A DNA stretch of 64,000 nucleotides from Acanthosoma haemorrhoidale (lineage: Eukaryota; Arthropoda; Insecta; Hemiptera; Acanthosomatidae). Location of the stretch: the NCBI GenBank assembly GCA_930367205.1, contig OV884014.1, forward strand, positions 119,977,768 to 120,041,767, read 5' to 3'. The stretch's first letter is position 1, and each line of letters starts with the position of its first letter. Positions 1 through 12,100 of this stretch are shown here, piece after piece. A model generated the notes under the pieces. It was not told the DNA's origin, searched no databases, and worked only from the letters and a program-made list of their open reading frames with translations. Made by a program: the position numbers and the translations under genes.

Positions 1-1685
1 GAACATAATAAGGCAGGAGTTAACGTACTAGCTGAGAAATACGCATTTTTGTAAAAATTTGAGTTTTCGACGATATTTTCCTTGTTTTGGTATCAGGAGA
101 ACATAATGGGGCAGGAGCTAACGTACTAACTATGAAATACGCATTTTCGAAAAATTCGACTTTTTGACGATATTTTCCTTGATTTCGTATCAGGAGAACA
201 TAAAAGAGCAGGAGCTAACGTTCCAGCTATGAAATACCCATTTTTTAAAAATTCGACTTTTTGACGATATTTTCCTTGTTTTCGTATCAGGAGAACATAA
301 TGGGGCAGGAGCTGACGAACTAGCTATGAAATACGCATTTTTTAAAAATTCGACTTTTTGACGATATTTTCCTGGTTTTCGTATCAGGAGAACATAATAT
401 TGCAGGAAGGAGCTAACGTACCAGCTATGAAATACGCAATTTTTGTAAAAATTTGAGTTTTCGACGATATTTTCCTTGTTTTGGTATCAGGAGAACATAA
501 TGGGGCAGGAGCTAACGTACTAACTATGAAATACGCATTTTCGAAAAATTCGACTTTTTGACGATATTTTCCTTGATTTTGTACCAGGAGAACATAAAAG
601 AGCAGGAGCTAACGTTCCAGCTATGAAATACATATTTTTTAAAAATTCGACTTTTTGACGATATTTTCCTTGTTTTCGTATCAGGAGAACATAATGGGGC
701 AGGAGCTGACGTACTAGCTATGAAATACGCATTTTTTAAAAATTCGACTTTTTGACGATATTTTCCTGGTTTTCGTATCAGGAGAACATAATAGGGCAGG
801 AGCTAACGTACCACCTATGAAATACGCAATTTTTGTAAAAATTTGAGTTTTCGACGATATTTTCCTTGTTTTGGTATCAGGAGAACATAATGGGGCAGGA
901 GCTAACGTACTAGCTATGAAATACGCATTTTCGAAAAATTCGACGATATTTTCCTTGATTTCGTATCAGGAGAACATAATGGGGCAGGAGCTAACGTACT
1001 AGCTATGAAATACGCATTTTTGTAAAAATTTGAGTTTTTGACGATATTTTCCTTGATTTCGTATCAGGAGAACATAAAAGAGCAGGAGCTAACGTTCCAG
1101 CTACAAAAAACGCATTTTTGTAAAAATTTGAATTTTAGACGATATTTTCCTTGTTTTGGTATCAGGAGAACATAATGGGGCAGGAGCTAACGTACCAGCT
1201 ATGAAATACGCATTTTTGTAAAAATTTGAGTTTTTGACGATATTTTCCTTGATTTCGTATCAGGAGAACATAAAAGAGCAGGAGCTAACGTTCCAGCTAC
1301 AAAAAACGCATTTTTGTAAAAATTTGAATTTTAGACGATATTTTCTTTGTTTTGGTATCAGGAGAACATAATGGGACAGGAGCTAACGTACCAGCTATGA
1401 GATACCTATTTTTTTAAAATTTGACTTTTTGACGATATTTTTCTGGTTTTCGTATCAGGAGAACATAATAGGGCAGGAGCTAACGTCCTAGCTCTAAATA
1501 CGCATTTTTGTAAAAATTCGACTTTTTGACGTCATTTTTCTTGTTTTGGTATCAGGAGAACATAATGGGGCAGATGCTAACGTACAAGCTATGAAATACG
1601 CATTTTTGTAAAAATTCAACTTTTTTAAAATGTTTTCTTTGTTTTGGTATCAGGAGAACATAAAGGGGCAAGAGCTAACGTACAA
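1..1685 (+). repeat. Satellite A block A1 (about 17 monomers, left end outside window)
   Basis: Tandem array of an AT-rich monomer of about 97 bp. Successive copies of tatcaggagaacata start at 91, 188, 285 and 382, which are 97 bp apart. The monomer runs: gtatcaggagaacataa, ggcaggagctaacgt, agctatgaaatacgc, catttttgtaaaaattt, then gacgatattttcc. The window opens inside the block: its first bases match position 3717, about 196 bp into block A2, so A1 probably began about 196 bp earlier. A small expansion (gcaggaagg) lies near 402-410, and a monomer with an 8-bp deletion at 931-950. The last three monomers are tail-specific: one with ctagctctaaat and gacgtcattttt, one with gctaacgtacaagc and aaaatgttttcttt, and a final partial one with aaaggggcaagag. 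No coding potential is seen. Confidence 0.95.
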
Positions 1686-1705
1686 GATCATACGATCGTA
1701 TGATC
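1686..1705. other. Perfect 20-bp palindrome at A to B junction
   Basis: gatcatacgatcgtatgatc equals its own reverse complement. The same 20 bp opens 18 of the 19 B blocks: 1686, 4625, 7173, 9157, 12101, 15252, 18382, 22118, 26236, 29767, 31946, 35488, 41099, 45708, 49436, 52871, 56386 and 61048. It is missing only at B13. Interior B monomers have gatacgatcgtatgatt, so only the inner 12 bp is symmetrical there. It could extrude as a hairpin or bind a symmetric protein dimer; the sequence alone does not show which. Confidence 0.95.
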
Positions 1706-3520
1706 AAAGTTATGAGTGAATATGACATCAAATGATGTCAAATATGATAGTGTGCCGTATCATTTGCACTTATTGTATCACGTGATACAATCGTATGATT
1801 GAAGTTACAGTGAATATACTATTAAATAATGTCGATTATGACAGTGTACTGTATCATTGGCACTCATTGTATCACGTGATACGATCGTATGATTGAAGTC
1901 ATGAATGAATATAACATCAAATGATGTCGATTATGATAGTGTGCCGCATCATTAGCACACATTGTATCACATGATACGATTGTATGATTGAAGTTACGAG
2001 TGAATATAACATCAAATGATTTCGAATATGATAATGAACCGCATCATTGGCAATCATTATATCACGTGATACCATCATATGATTAAAGTTACAGGTGAAT
2101 ATAATATCAATTGATGTCGTATATGATAGCACACCATATCATTAGCACTTATTGTATCATGTGATGTGATCGTATGATTGAAGTCACGAGTGAATATAGC
2201 ATCAAATAATGCTAAATATGATTGTATAGTGTAGCATTGACACTCATTGTATCACGAGATACGATCGTATGATTAAAGTCACGAGTGAATATACTATAAA
2301 ATGATGTCGATTATGATAGTGTACCACATCATTGGCACTCATTATATCACGTGATACGATCGTATGATTGAAGTCACGAGTGAATATAATATCAAATGAT
2401 GTCAATTATGATAGTGTTGCGTATCATAAGCACTCATTGTATCACGTGATACGATCGTATGATTGAAGTCACGAGTGAATATAACATCAAATAATGCTAA
2501 ATATGATTGTATAGTGTAGCATTGACACTCATTGTATCACGAGATACGATCGTATGATTGAAGTCACAAGTGAATATACTATAAAATGATGTCGATTATG
2601 ATAGTGTACCACATCATTAGCACTCATTATATCACGTGATACGATCGTATGATTGAAGTCACGAGTGAATATAATATCAAATGATGTCAATTATGATAGT
2701 GTTGCGTATCATAAGCACTCATTGTATCACGTGATACGATCGTATGATGAAAGTTACGAGTTAATATAACATCAAATGATGTCGAAAAGGATTGTATAAT
2801 GTATCATTAGCACTTATTGTTTCACGTGATACGATCGTATGATTAAAGTTACGATTGGAGATACTAATAAATGATGTTGAATATAATAGTGCACCATATC
2901 ATTAGCACTTATTGTATCATGTGATGCGATCGTATGATTAAAGTTACAAGTGAATATAACATCAAATGATGTCGATTATGATAGTGTACCACATCATTGG
3001 CACTCATTATATCACGTGATACGATCGTATAATGAAAGTTACGAGTGAATATAACATCAAATGATGTCAATTATAATAGTGTACCGCATCATTGGCACTC
3101 ATTATATCACGTGATACTATCGTATGATTGAAGTCACGAGTGAATATAACATCAAATAATGCTAAATATGATTGTATAGTGTAGCATTGACACTCATTGT
3201 ATCACGAGATACGATCGTATGATTGAAGTCACGAGTGAATATAACATCAAATAATGCTAAATATGATTGTATAGTGTAGCATTGACACTCATTGTATCAC
3301 GAGATACGATCGTATGATTAAAGTCACGAGTGAATATAACATCAAATGATGTTGAATATGATTGTATAATGTATCATTAGCACTCATTGTTTCACGTGAT
3401 ACGATCGTATGATTAAAGTTACGAGTGAATATACTATTAAATGATGTCGATTATGATAGTGTACCGCATCATTGGCACTAATTGTATCACGTGATACGAT
3501 CGTATGATCAAAGCTACGAG
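1686..3520 (+). repeat. Satellite B block B1 (19 x 95 bp + 30)
   Basis: Tandem array of a second, unrelated monomer of 95 bp. Landmarks of atcacgtgat lie at 1777, 1871, 1966 and 2061. Each monomer carries the palindromes gtatcacgtgatac and atacgatcgtat overlapping by four bases, then tgaagt(c/t)acgagtgaat, then an inverted repeat (acatca, aa, tgatgt), then a variable tail ending in ggcactcatt. The block opens with the perfect palindrome gatcatacgatcgtatgatc at 1686-1705 and ends in gatcaaagctacgag. The second monomer is 94 bp (ttacagtgaat). Length is 1,835 = 95 x 19 + 30. A three-monomer internal duplication is visible: gttgcgtatc at 2416 and 2701, 285 bp apart. The small reading frame on the minus strand at 1917-2132 is a chance product of the repeat. 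Confidence 0.95.
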
Positions 3521-4624
3521 TTAACATAATAGGGCAGGAATTATTGTACCAGCTATGAATTACGCATTTTTGTAAAATTCTACTTTTTGACGATATTTTT
3601 CTTGTTTTGATATGAGGAAATCATAATTGTTCAGGAGCTAACGTACCAGCTATAAAATACTCTTATATGTAAAAATTTAACTTTTTGATGACATTTTCCT
3701 TGTTTTGGTATCAGGAGAACATAATAAGGCAGGAGTTAACGTACTAGCTGAGAAATACGCATTTTTGTAAAAATTTGAGTTTTCGACGATATTTTCCTTG
3801 TTTTGGTATCAGGAGAACATAGTGGGGCAGGAGCTAACGTACTAACTATGAAATACGCATTTTCGAAAAATTCGACTTTTTGACGATATTTTCCTTGATT
3901 TCGTATCAGGAGAACATAAAAGAGCAGGAGCTAACGTTCCAGCTATGAAATACCCATTTTTTAAAAATTCGACTTTTTGACGATATTTTCCTTGTTTTCG
4001 TATCAGGAGAACATAATGGGGCAGGAGCTGACGTACTAGCTATGAAATACGCATTTTTTAAAAATTCGACTTTTTGACGATATTTTCCTGGTTTTCGTAT
4101 CAGGAGAACATAATAGGGCAGGAGCTAACGTACCAGCTATGAAATACGCAATTTTTGTAAAAATTTGAGTTTTCGACGATATTTTCCTTGTTTTGGTATC
4201 AGGAGAACATAATGGGGTAGGAGCTAACGTACTAACTATGAAATACGCATTTTTGTAAAAATTTGAGTTTTTGACGATATTTTCCTTGATTTCGTATCAG
4301 GAGAACATAAAAGAGCAGGAGCTAACGTTCCAGCTATGAAATACCCATTTTTTAAAAATTCGACTTTTTGACGATATTTTCCTGGTTTTCGTATCAGGAG
4401 AACATAATAGGGCAGGAGCTAACGTCCTAGCTCTAAATACGCATTTTTGTAAAAATTCGACTTTTTGACGTCATTTTTCTTGTTTTGGTATCAGGAGAAC
4501 ATAATGGGGCAGATGCTAACGTACAAGCTATGAAATACGCATTTTTGTAAAAATTCAACTTTTTTAAAATGTTTTCTTTGTTTTGGTATTAGGAGAACAT
4601 AAAGGGGCAAGAGCTAACGTACAA
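3521..4624 (+). repeat. Satellite A block A2 (about 11 monomers)
   Basis: Starts with the head seen in nearly all A blocks: ttaacataatagggcagg followed by aattattgtaccagc, then a second head monomer with gaggaaatcata, ttgttcaggagc and ctcttatatgt. Ends with the three tail monomers and taacgtacaa. Length 1,104 bp, which is 97 x 11 + 37. Confidence 0.95.
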
Positions 4625-6459
4625 GATCATACGATCGTATGATCAAAGTTATGAGTGAATATGACATCAAATGATGTCAAATATGATAGTGTGCCGTATC
4701 ATTTGCACTTATTGTATCACGTGATACAATCGTATGATTGAAGTTACAGTGAATATACTATTAAATAATGTCGATTATGACACTGTACTGTATCATTGGC
4801 ACTCATTGTATCACGTGATACGATCGTATGATTGAAGTCATGAATGAATATAACATCAAATGATGTCGATTATGATAGTGTGCCGCATCATTAGCACACA
4901 TTGTATCACATGATACGATTGTATGATTGAAGTTACGAGTGAATATAACATCAAATGATTTCGAATATGATAATGAACCGCATCATTGGCAATCATTATA
5001 TCACGTGATACCATCATATGATTAAAGTTACAGGTGAATATAATATCAATTGATGTCGTATATGATAGCACACCATATCATTAGCACTTATTGTATCATG
5101 TGATGTGATCGTATGATTGAAGTCACGAGTGAATATAGCATCAAATAATGCTAAATATGATTGTATAGTGTAGCATTGACACTCATTGTATCACGAGATA
5201 CGATCGTATGATTAAAGTCACGAGTGAATATACTATAAAATGATGTCGATTATGATAGTGTACCACATCATTGGCACTCATTATATCACGTGATACGATC
5301 GTATGATTGAAGTCACGAGTGAATATAATATCAAATGATGTCAATTATGATAGTGTTGCGTATCATAAGCACTCATTGTATCACGTGATACGATCGTATG
5401 ATTGAAGTCACGAGTGAATATAACATCAAATAATGCTAAATATGATTGTATAGTGTAGCATTGACACTCATTGTATCACGAGATACGATCGTATGATTGA
5501 AGTCACAAGTGAATATACTATAAAATGATGTCGATTATGATAGTGTACCACATCATTAGCACTCATTATATCACGTGATACGATCGTATGATTGAAGTCA
5601 CGAGTGAATATAATATCAAATGATGTCAATTATGATAGTGTTGCGTATCATAAGCACTCATTGTATCACGTGATACGATCGTATGATGAAAGTTACGAGT
5701 TAATATAACATCAAATGATGTCGAAAAGGATTGTATAATGTATCATTAGCACTTATTGTTTCACGTGATACGATCGTATGATTAAAGTTACGATTGGAGA
5801 TACTAATAAATGATGTTGAATATAATAGTGCACCATATCATTAGCACTTATTGTATCATGTGATGCGATCGTATGATTAAAGTTACAAGTGAATATAACA
5901 TCAAATGATGTCGATTATGATAGTGTACCGCATCATTGGCACTCATTATATCACGTGATACGATCGTATAATGAAAGTTACGAGTGAATATAACATCAAA
6001 TGATGTCGATTATGATAGTGTACCGCATCATTGGCACTCATTATATCACGTGATACTATCGTATGATTGAAGTCACGAGTGAATATAACATCAAATAATG
6101 CTAAATATGATTGTATAGTGTAGCATTGACACTCATTGTATCACGAGATACGATCGTATGATTGAAGTCACGAGTGAATATAACATCAAATAATGCTAAA
6201 TATGATTGTATAGTGTAGCATTGACACTCATTGTATCACGAGATACGATCGTATGATTAAAGTCACGAGTGAATATAACATCAAATGATGTTGAATATGA
6301 TTGTATAATGTATCATTAGCACTCATTGTTTCACGTGATACGATCGTATGATTAAAGTTACGAGTGAATATACTATTAAATGATGTCGATTATGATAGTG
6401 TACCGCATCATTGGCACTAATTGTATCACGTGATACGATCGTATGATCAAAGCTACGAG
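4625..6459 (+). repeat. Satellite B block B2 (19 x 95 bp + 30)
   Basis: Near-identical copy of B1, displaced by 2,939 bp and of exactly the same length (1,835 bp). The junction palindrome is at 4625-4644. One difference noticed is gacactgtactg near 4779 where B1 has gacagtgtactg. The minus-strand reading frame at 4856-5071 is identical to that in B1 only because the DNA is duplicated; it is not a gene. Confidence 0.95.
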
Positions 6460-7172
6460 TTAACATAATAGGGCAGGAATTATTGTACCAGCTATGAATT
6501 ACGCATTTTTGTAAAATTCTACTTTTTGACGATATTTTTCTTGTTTTGGTATGAGGAAATCATAATTGTTCAGGAGCTAACGTACCAGCTATAAAATACT
6601 CTTATATGTAAAAATTTAACTTTTTGATGACATTTTCCTTGTTTTGGTATCAGGAGAACATAATAAGGCAGGAGTTAACGTACTAGCTGAGAAATACGCA
6701 TTTTTGTAAAAATTTGAGTTTTCGACGATATTTTCCTTGTTTTGGTATCAGGAGAACATAGTGGGGCAGGAGCTAACGTACTAACTATGAAATACGCATT
6801 TTCGAAAAATTCGACTTTTTGACGATATTTTCCTTGATTTCGTATCAGGAGAACATAAAAGAGCAGGAGCTAACGTTCCAGCTATGAAATACCCATTTTT
6901 TAAAAATTCGACTTTTTGACGATATTTTCCTTGTTTTCGTATCAGGAGAACATAATGGGGCAGGAGCTAACGTCCTAGCTCTAAATACGCATTTTTGTAA
7001 AAATTCGACTTTTTGACGTCATTTTTCTTGTTTTGGTATCAGGAGAACATAATGGGGCAGGTGCTAACGTACAAGCTATGAAATACGCATTTTTGTAAAA
7101 ATTCAACTTTTTTAAAATGTTTTCTTTGTTTTGGTATCAGGAGAACATAAAGGGGCAAGAGCTAACGTACAA
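6460..7172 (+). repeat. Satellite A block A3 (about 7 monomers, shortest A block)
   Basis: Has the usual two head monomers and the three tail monomers, but only two or three generic monomers between them. Length 713 bp = 97 x 7 + 34. It looks like A2 or A4 with internal monomers lost in register. A4 carries longer versions of the same order. Confidence 0.95.
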
Positions 7173-8247
7173 GATCATACGATCGTATGATCAAAGTTAT
7201 GAGTGAATATGACATCAAATGATGTCAAATATAATAGTGTGCCGTATCATTTGCACTTATTGTATCACGTGATACAATCGTATGATTGAAGTTACAGTGA
7301 ATATACTATTAAATAATGTCGATTATGACAGTGTACTGTATCATTGGCACTCATTGTATCACGTGATACGATCGTATGATTGAAGTCATGAATGAATATA
7401 ACATCAAATGATGTCGATTATGATAGTGTGCCGCATCATTAGCACACATTGTATCACATGATACGATTGTATGATTGAAGTTACGAGTGAATATAACATC
7501 AAATGATTTCGAATATGATAATGAACCGCATCATTGGCAATCATTGTTTCACGTGATACGATCGTATCATTAAAGTTACAGGTGAATATAACATCAAATG
7601 ATGTCGATTATGATAGTGTACCGCATCATTGGCACTTATTATATCACTTGATACGATCGTATGATTGAAGTCACGAGTGAATATAATATCAAATGATGTC
7701 AATTATGATAGTGTTGCGTATCATAAGCACTCATTGTATCACGTGATACGATCGTATGATTGAAGTCACGAGTGAATATAACATCAAATAATGCTAAATA
7801 TGATTGTATAGTGTAGCATTGACACTCATTGTATCACGAGATACGATCGTATGATTGAAGTCACGAGTGAATATACTATAAAATGATGTCGATTATGATA
7901 GTGTACCACATCATTAGCACTCATTATATCACGTGATACGATCGTATGATTGAAGTCACGAGTGAATATAATATCAAATGATGTCAATTATGATAGTGTT
8001 GCGTATCATAAGCACTCATTGTATCACGTGATACGATCGTATGATGAAAGTTACGAGTTAATATAACATCAAATGATGTCGAATAGGATTGTATAATGTA
8101 TCATTAGCACTCATTGTTTCACGTGATACGATCGTATGATTAAAGTTACGAGTGAATATACTATTAAATGATGTCGATTATGATAGTGTACCGCATCATT
8201 GGCACTAATTGTATCACGTGATACGATCGTATGATCAAAGCTACGAG
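7173..8247 (+). repeat. Satellite B block B3 (11 x 95 bp + 30)
   Basis: Junction palindrome at 7173-7192. Length 1,075 bp, the commonest B block length in the window (also B7 to B11 and B14). Relative to B1 it has lost eight monomers as whole units. Monomer order is otherwise that of the left-hand lineage, including the gttgcgtatc monomers. Confidence 0.95.
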
Positions 8248-9156
8248 TTAACATAATAGGGCAGGAATTATTGTACCAGCTATGAATTACGCATTTTTGT
8301 AAAATTCTACTTTTTGACGATATTTTTCTTGTTTTGGTATGAGGAAATCATAATTGTTCAGGAGCTAACGTACCAGCTATAAAATACTCTTATATGTAAA
8401 AATTTAACTTTTTGATGACATTTTCCTTGTTTTGGTATCAGGAGAACATAATAAGGCAGGAGTTAACGTACTAGCTGAGAAATACGCATTTTTGTAAAAA
8501 TTTGAGTTTTCGACGATATTTTCCTTGTTTTGGTATCAGGAGAACATAGTGGGGCAGGAGCTAACGTACTAACTATGAAATACGCATTTTCGAAAAATTC
8601 GACTTTTTGACGATATTTTCCTTGATTTCGTATCAGGAGAACATAAAAGAGCAGGAGCTAACGTTCCAGCTATGAAATACCCATTTTTTAAAAATTCGAC
8701 TTTTTGACGATATTTTCCTTGTTTTCGTATCAGGAGAACATAATGGGGCAGGAGCTGACGTACTAGCTATGAAATACGCATTTTTTAAAAATTCGACTTT
8801 TTGACGATATTTTCCTGGTTTTCGTATCAGGAGAACATAATAGGGCAGGAGCTAACGTACCAGCTATGAAATACGCAATTTTTGTAAAAATTTGAGTTTT
8901 CGACGATATTTTCCTTGTTTTGGTATCAGGAGAACATAATGGGGCAGGAGCTAACGTACTAACTATGAAATACGCATTTTCGAAAAATTCGACTTTATGA
9001 CGATATTTTCCTTGATTTCGTATCAGGAGAACATAATGGGGCAGGTGCTAACGTACAAGCTATGAAATACGCATTTTTGTAAAAATTCAACTTTTTTAAA
9101 ATGTTTTCTTTGTTTTGGTATCAGGAGAACATAAAGGGGCAAGAGCTAACGTACAA
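8248..9156 (+). repeat. Satellite A block A4 (about 9 monomers)
   Basis: Usual head at 8248. The tail lacks the ctagctctaaat monomer: a generic monomer ending gatttcgtatcagg passes directly into the gtgctaacgtacaagc monomer at about 9040-9060. Length 909 bp = 97 x 9 + 36, so the loss was in register. Confidence 0.95.
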
Positions 9157-10801
9157 GATCATACGATCGTATGATCAAAGTTATGAGTGAATATGACATC
9201 AAATGATGTCAAATATAATAGTGTGCCGTATCATTTGCACTTATTGTATCACGTGGTACAATCGTATGATTGAAGTTACAGTGAATATACTATTAAATAA
9301 TGTCGATTATGACACTGTACTGTATCATTGGCACTCATTGTATCACGTGATACGATCGTATGATTGAAGTCATGAATGAATATAACATCAAATGATGTCG
9401 ATTATGATAGTGTGCCGCATCATTAGCACACATTGTATCACATGATACGATTGTATGATTGAAGTTACGAGTGAATATAACATCAAATGATTTCGAATAT
9501 GATAATGAACCGCATCATTGGCAATCATTGTTTCACGTGATACGATCGTATCATTAAAGTTACAGGTGAATATAACATCAAATGATGTCGATTATGATAG
9601 TGTACCGCATCATTGGCACTTATTATATCACTTGATACGATCGTAAGATTGAAGTCACGAGTGAATATAATATCAAATGATGTCAATTATGATAGTGTTG
9701 CGTATCATAAGCACTCATTGTATCACGTGATACGATCGTATGATTGAAGTCACGAGTGAATATAACATCAAATAATGCTAAATATGATTGTATAGTGTAG
9801 CATTGACACTCATTGTATCACGAGATACGATCGTATGATTGAAGTCACGAGTGAATATACTATAAAATGATGTCAAATATGATAGTGTACCACATCATTA
9901 GCACTCATTATATCACGTGATACGATCGTATGATTGAAGTCACGAGTGAATATAATATCAAATGATGTCAATTATGATAGTGTTGCGTATCATAAGCACT
10001 CATTGTATCACGTGATACGATCGTATGATGAAAGTTACGAGTTAATATAACATCAAATGATGTCGAATAGGATTGTATAATGTATCATTAGCACTTATTG
10101 TTTCACGTGATACGATCGTATGATTAAAGTTACGATTGGAGATACTAATAAATGATGTTGAATATAATAGTGCACCATATCATTAGCACTTATTGTATCA
10201 TGTGATGCGATCGTATGATTAAAGTTACAAGTGAATATAACATCAAATGATGTCGATTATGATAGTGTACTACATCATTGGCACTCATTATATCACGTGA
10301 TACGATCGTATAATGAAAGTTACGAGTGAATATAACATCAAATGATGTCAATTATAATAGTGTACCGCATCATTGGCACTCATTATATCACGTGATACTA
10401 TCGTATGATTGAAGTCACGAGTGAATATAACATCAAATAATGCTAAATATGATTGTATAGTGTAGCATTGACACTCATTGTATCACGAGATACGATCGTA
10501 TGATTGAAGTCACGAGTGAATATAACATCAAATAATGCTAAATATGATTGTATAGTGTAGCATTGACACTCATTGTATCACGAGATACGATCGTATGATT
10601 AAAGTCACGAGTGAATATAACATCAAATGATGTTGAATATGATTGTATAATGTATCATTAGCACTCATTGTTTCACGTGATACGATCGTATGATTAAAGT
10701 TACGAGTGAATATACTATTAAATGATGTCGATTATGATAGTGTACCGCATCATTGGCACTAATTGTATCACGTGATACGATCGTATGATCAAAGCTACGA
10801 G
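9157..10801 (+). repeat. Satellite B block B4 (17 x 95 bp + 30)
   Basis: Junction palindrome at 9157-9176. Length 1,645 bp. Shares with B1 and B2 the monomer carrying ttggagatactaataaatg and the gataatgaacc monomer. An E-box hit is altered in its first full monomer (cacgtggtac near 9251). Confidence 0.95.
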
Positions 10802-12100
10802 TTAACATAATAGGGCAGGAATTATTGTACCAGCTATGAATTACGCATTTTTGTAAAATTCTACTTTTTGACGATATTTTTCTTGTTTTGGTATGAGGAA
10901 ATCATAATTGTTCAGGAGCTAACGTACCAGCTATAAAATACTCTTATATGTAAAAATTTAACTTTTTGATGACATTTTCCTTGTTTTGGTATCAGGAGAA
11001 CATAATAAGGCAGGAGTTAACGTACTAGCTGAGAAATACGCATTTTTGTAAAAATTTGAGTTTTCGACGATATTTTCCTTGTTTTGGTATCAGGAGAACA
11101 TAATGGGGCAGGAGCTAACGTACTAACTATGAAATACGCATTATCGAAAAATTCGACTTTTTGACAATATTTTCCTTGATTTCGTATCAGGAGAACATAA
11201 AAGAGCAGGAGCTAACGTTCCAGCTATGAAATACCCATTTTTTAAAAATTCGACTTTTTGACGATATTTTCCTGGTTTTCGTATCAAGAGAACATAATAG
11301 GGCAGGAGCTAACGTACCAGCTATGAAATACGCAATTTTTGTAAAAATTTGAGTTTTCGACGATATTTTCCTTGTTTTGGTATCAGGAGAACATAATGGG
11401 GCAGGAGCTAACGTACTAACTATGAAATACGCATTTTCGAAAAATTCGACTTTTTGACGATATTTTCCTTGATTTCGTATCAGGAGAACATAAAAGAGCA
11501 GGAGCTAACGTTCCAGCTATGAAATACCCATTTTTTAAAAATTCGACTTTTTGACGATATTTTCCTTGTTTTCGTATCAGGAGAACATAATGGGGCAGGA
11601 GCTAACGTACCAGCTATGAAATACGCATTTTTGTAAAAATTGTAGTTTTTGACGATATTTTCCTTGATTTCGTATCAGGAGAACATAAAAGAGCAGGTGC
11701 TAACGTTCCAGCTACAAAAAACGCATTTTTGTAAAAATTTGAATTTTAGACGATATTTTCTTTGTTTTAGTATCAGGAGAACATAATGGGACAGGAGCTA
11801 ACGTACCAGCTATGAGATACCTATTTTTTTAAAATTTGACTTTTTGACGATATTTTTCTGGTTTTCGTATCAGGAGAACATAATAGGGCAGGAGCTAACG
11901 TCCTAGCTCTAAATACGCATTTTTGTAAAAATTCGACTTTTTGACGTCATTTTTCTTGTTTTGGTATCAGGAGAACATAATGGGGCAGGTGCTAACGTAC
12001 AAGCTATGAAATACGCATTTTTGTAAAAATTCAACTTTTTTAAAATGTTTTCTTTGTTTTGGTATCAGGAGAACATAAAGGGGCAAGAGCTAACGTACAA
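10802..12100 (+). repeat. Satellite A block A5 (about 13 monomers)
   Basis: Usual head and complete tail. Length 1,299 bp = 97 x 13 + 38. Includes an acaaaaaacgc variant monomer near 11710, typical of the interior A blocks further right. Confidence 0.95.

Noticed and set aside
1917..2132. Minus-strand reading frame of 71 codons, identical at 4856-5071
   Set aside because: Lies wholly in satellite B and is repeated only because the block is duplicated. It spans just over two 95-bp monomers, starts anywhere in the repeat and has no recognisable domain.
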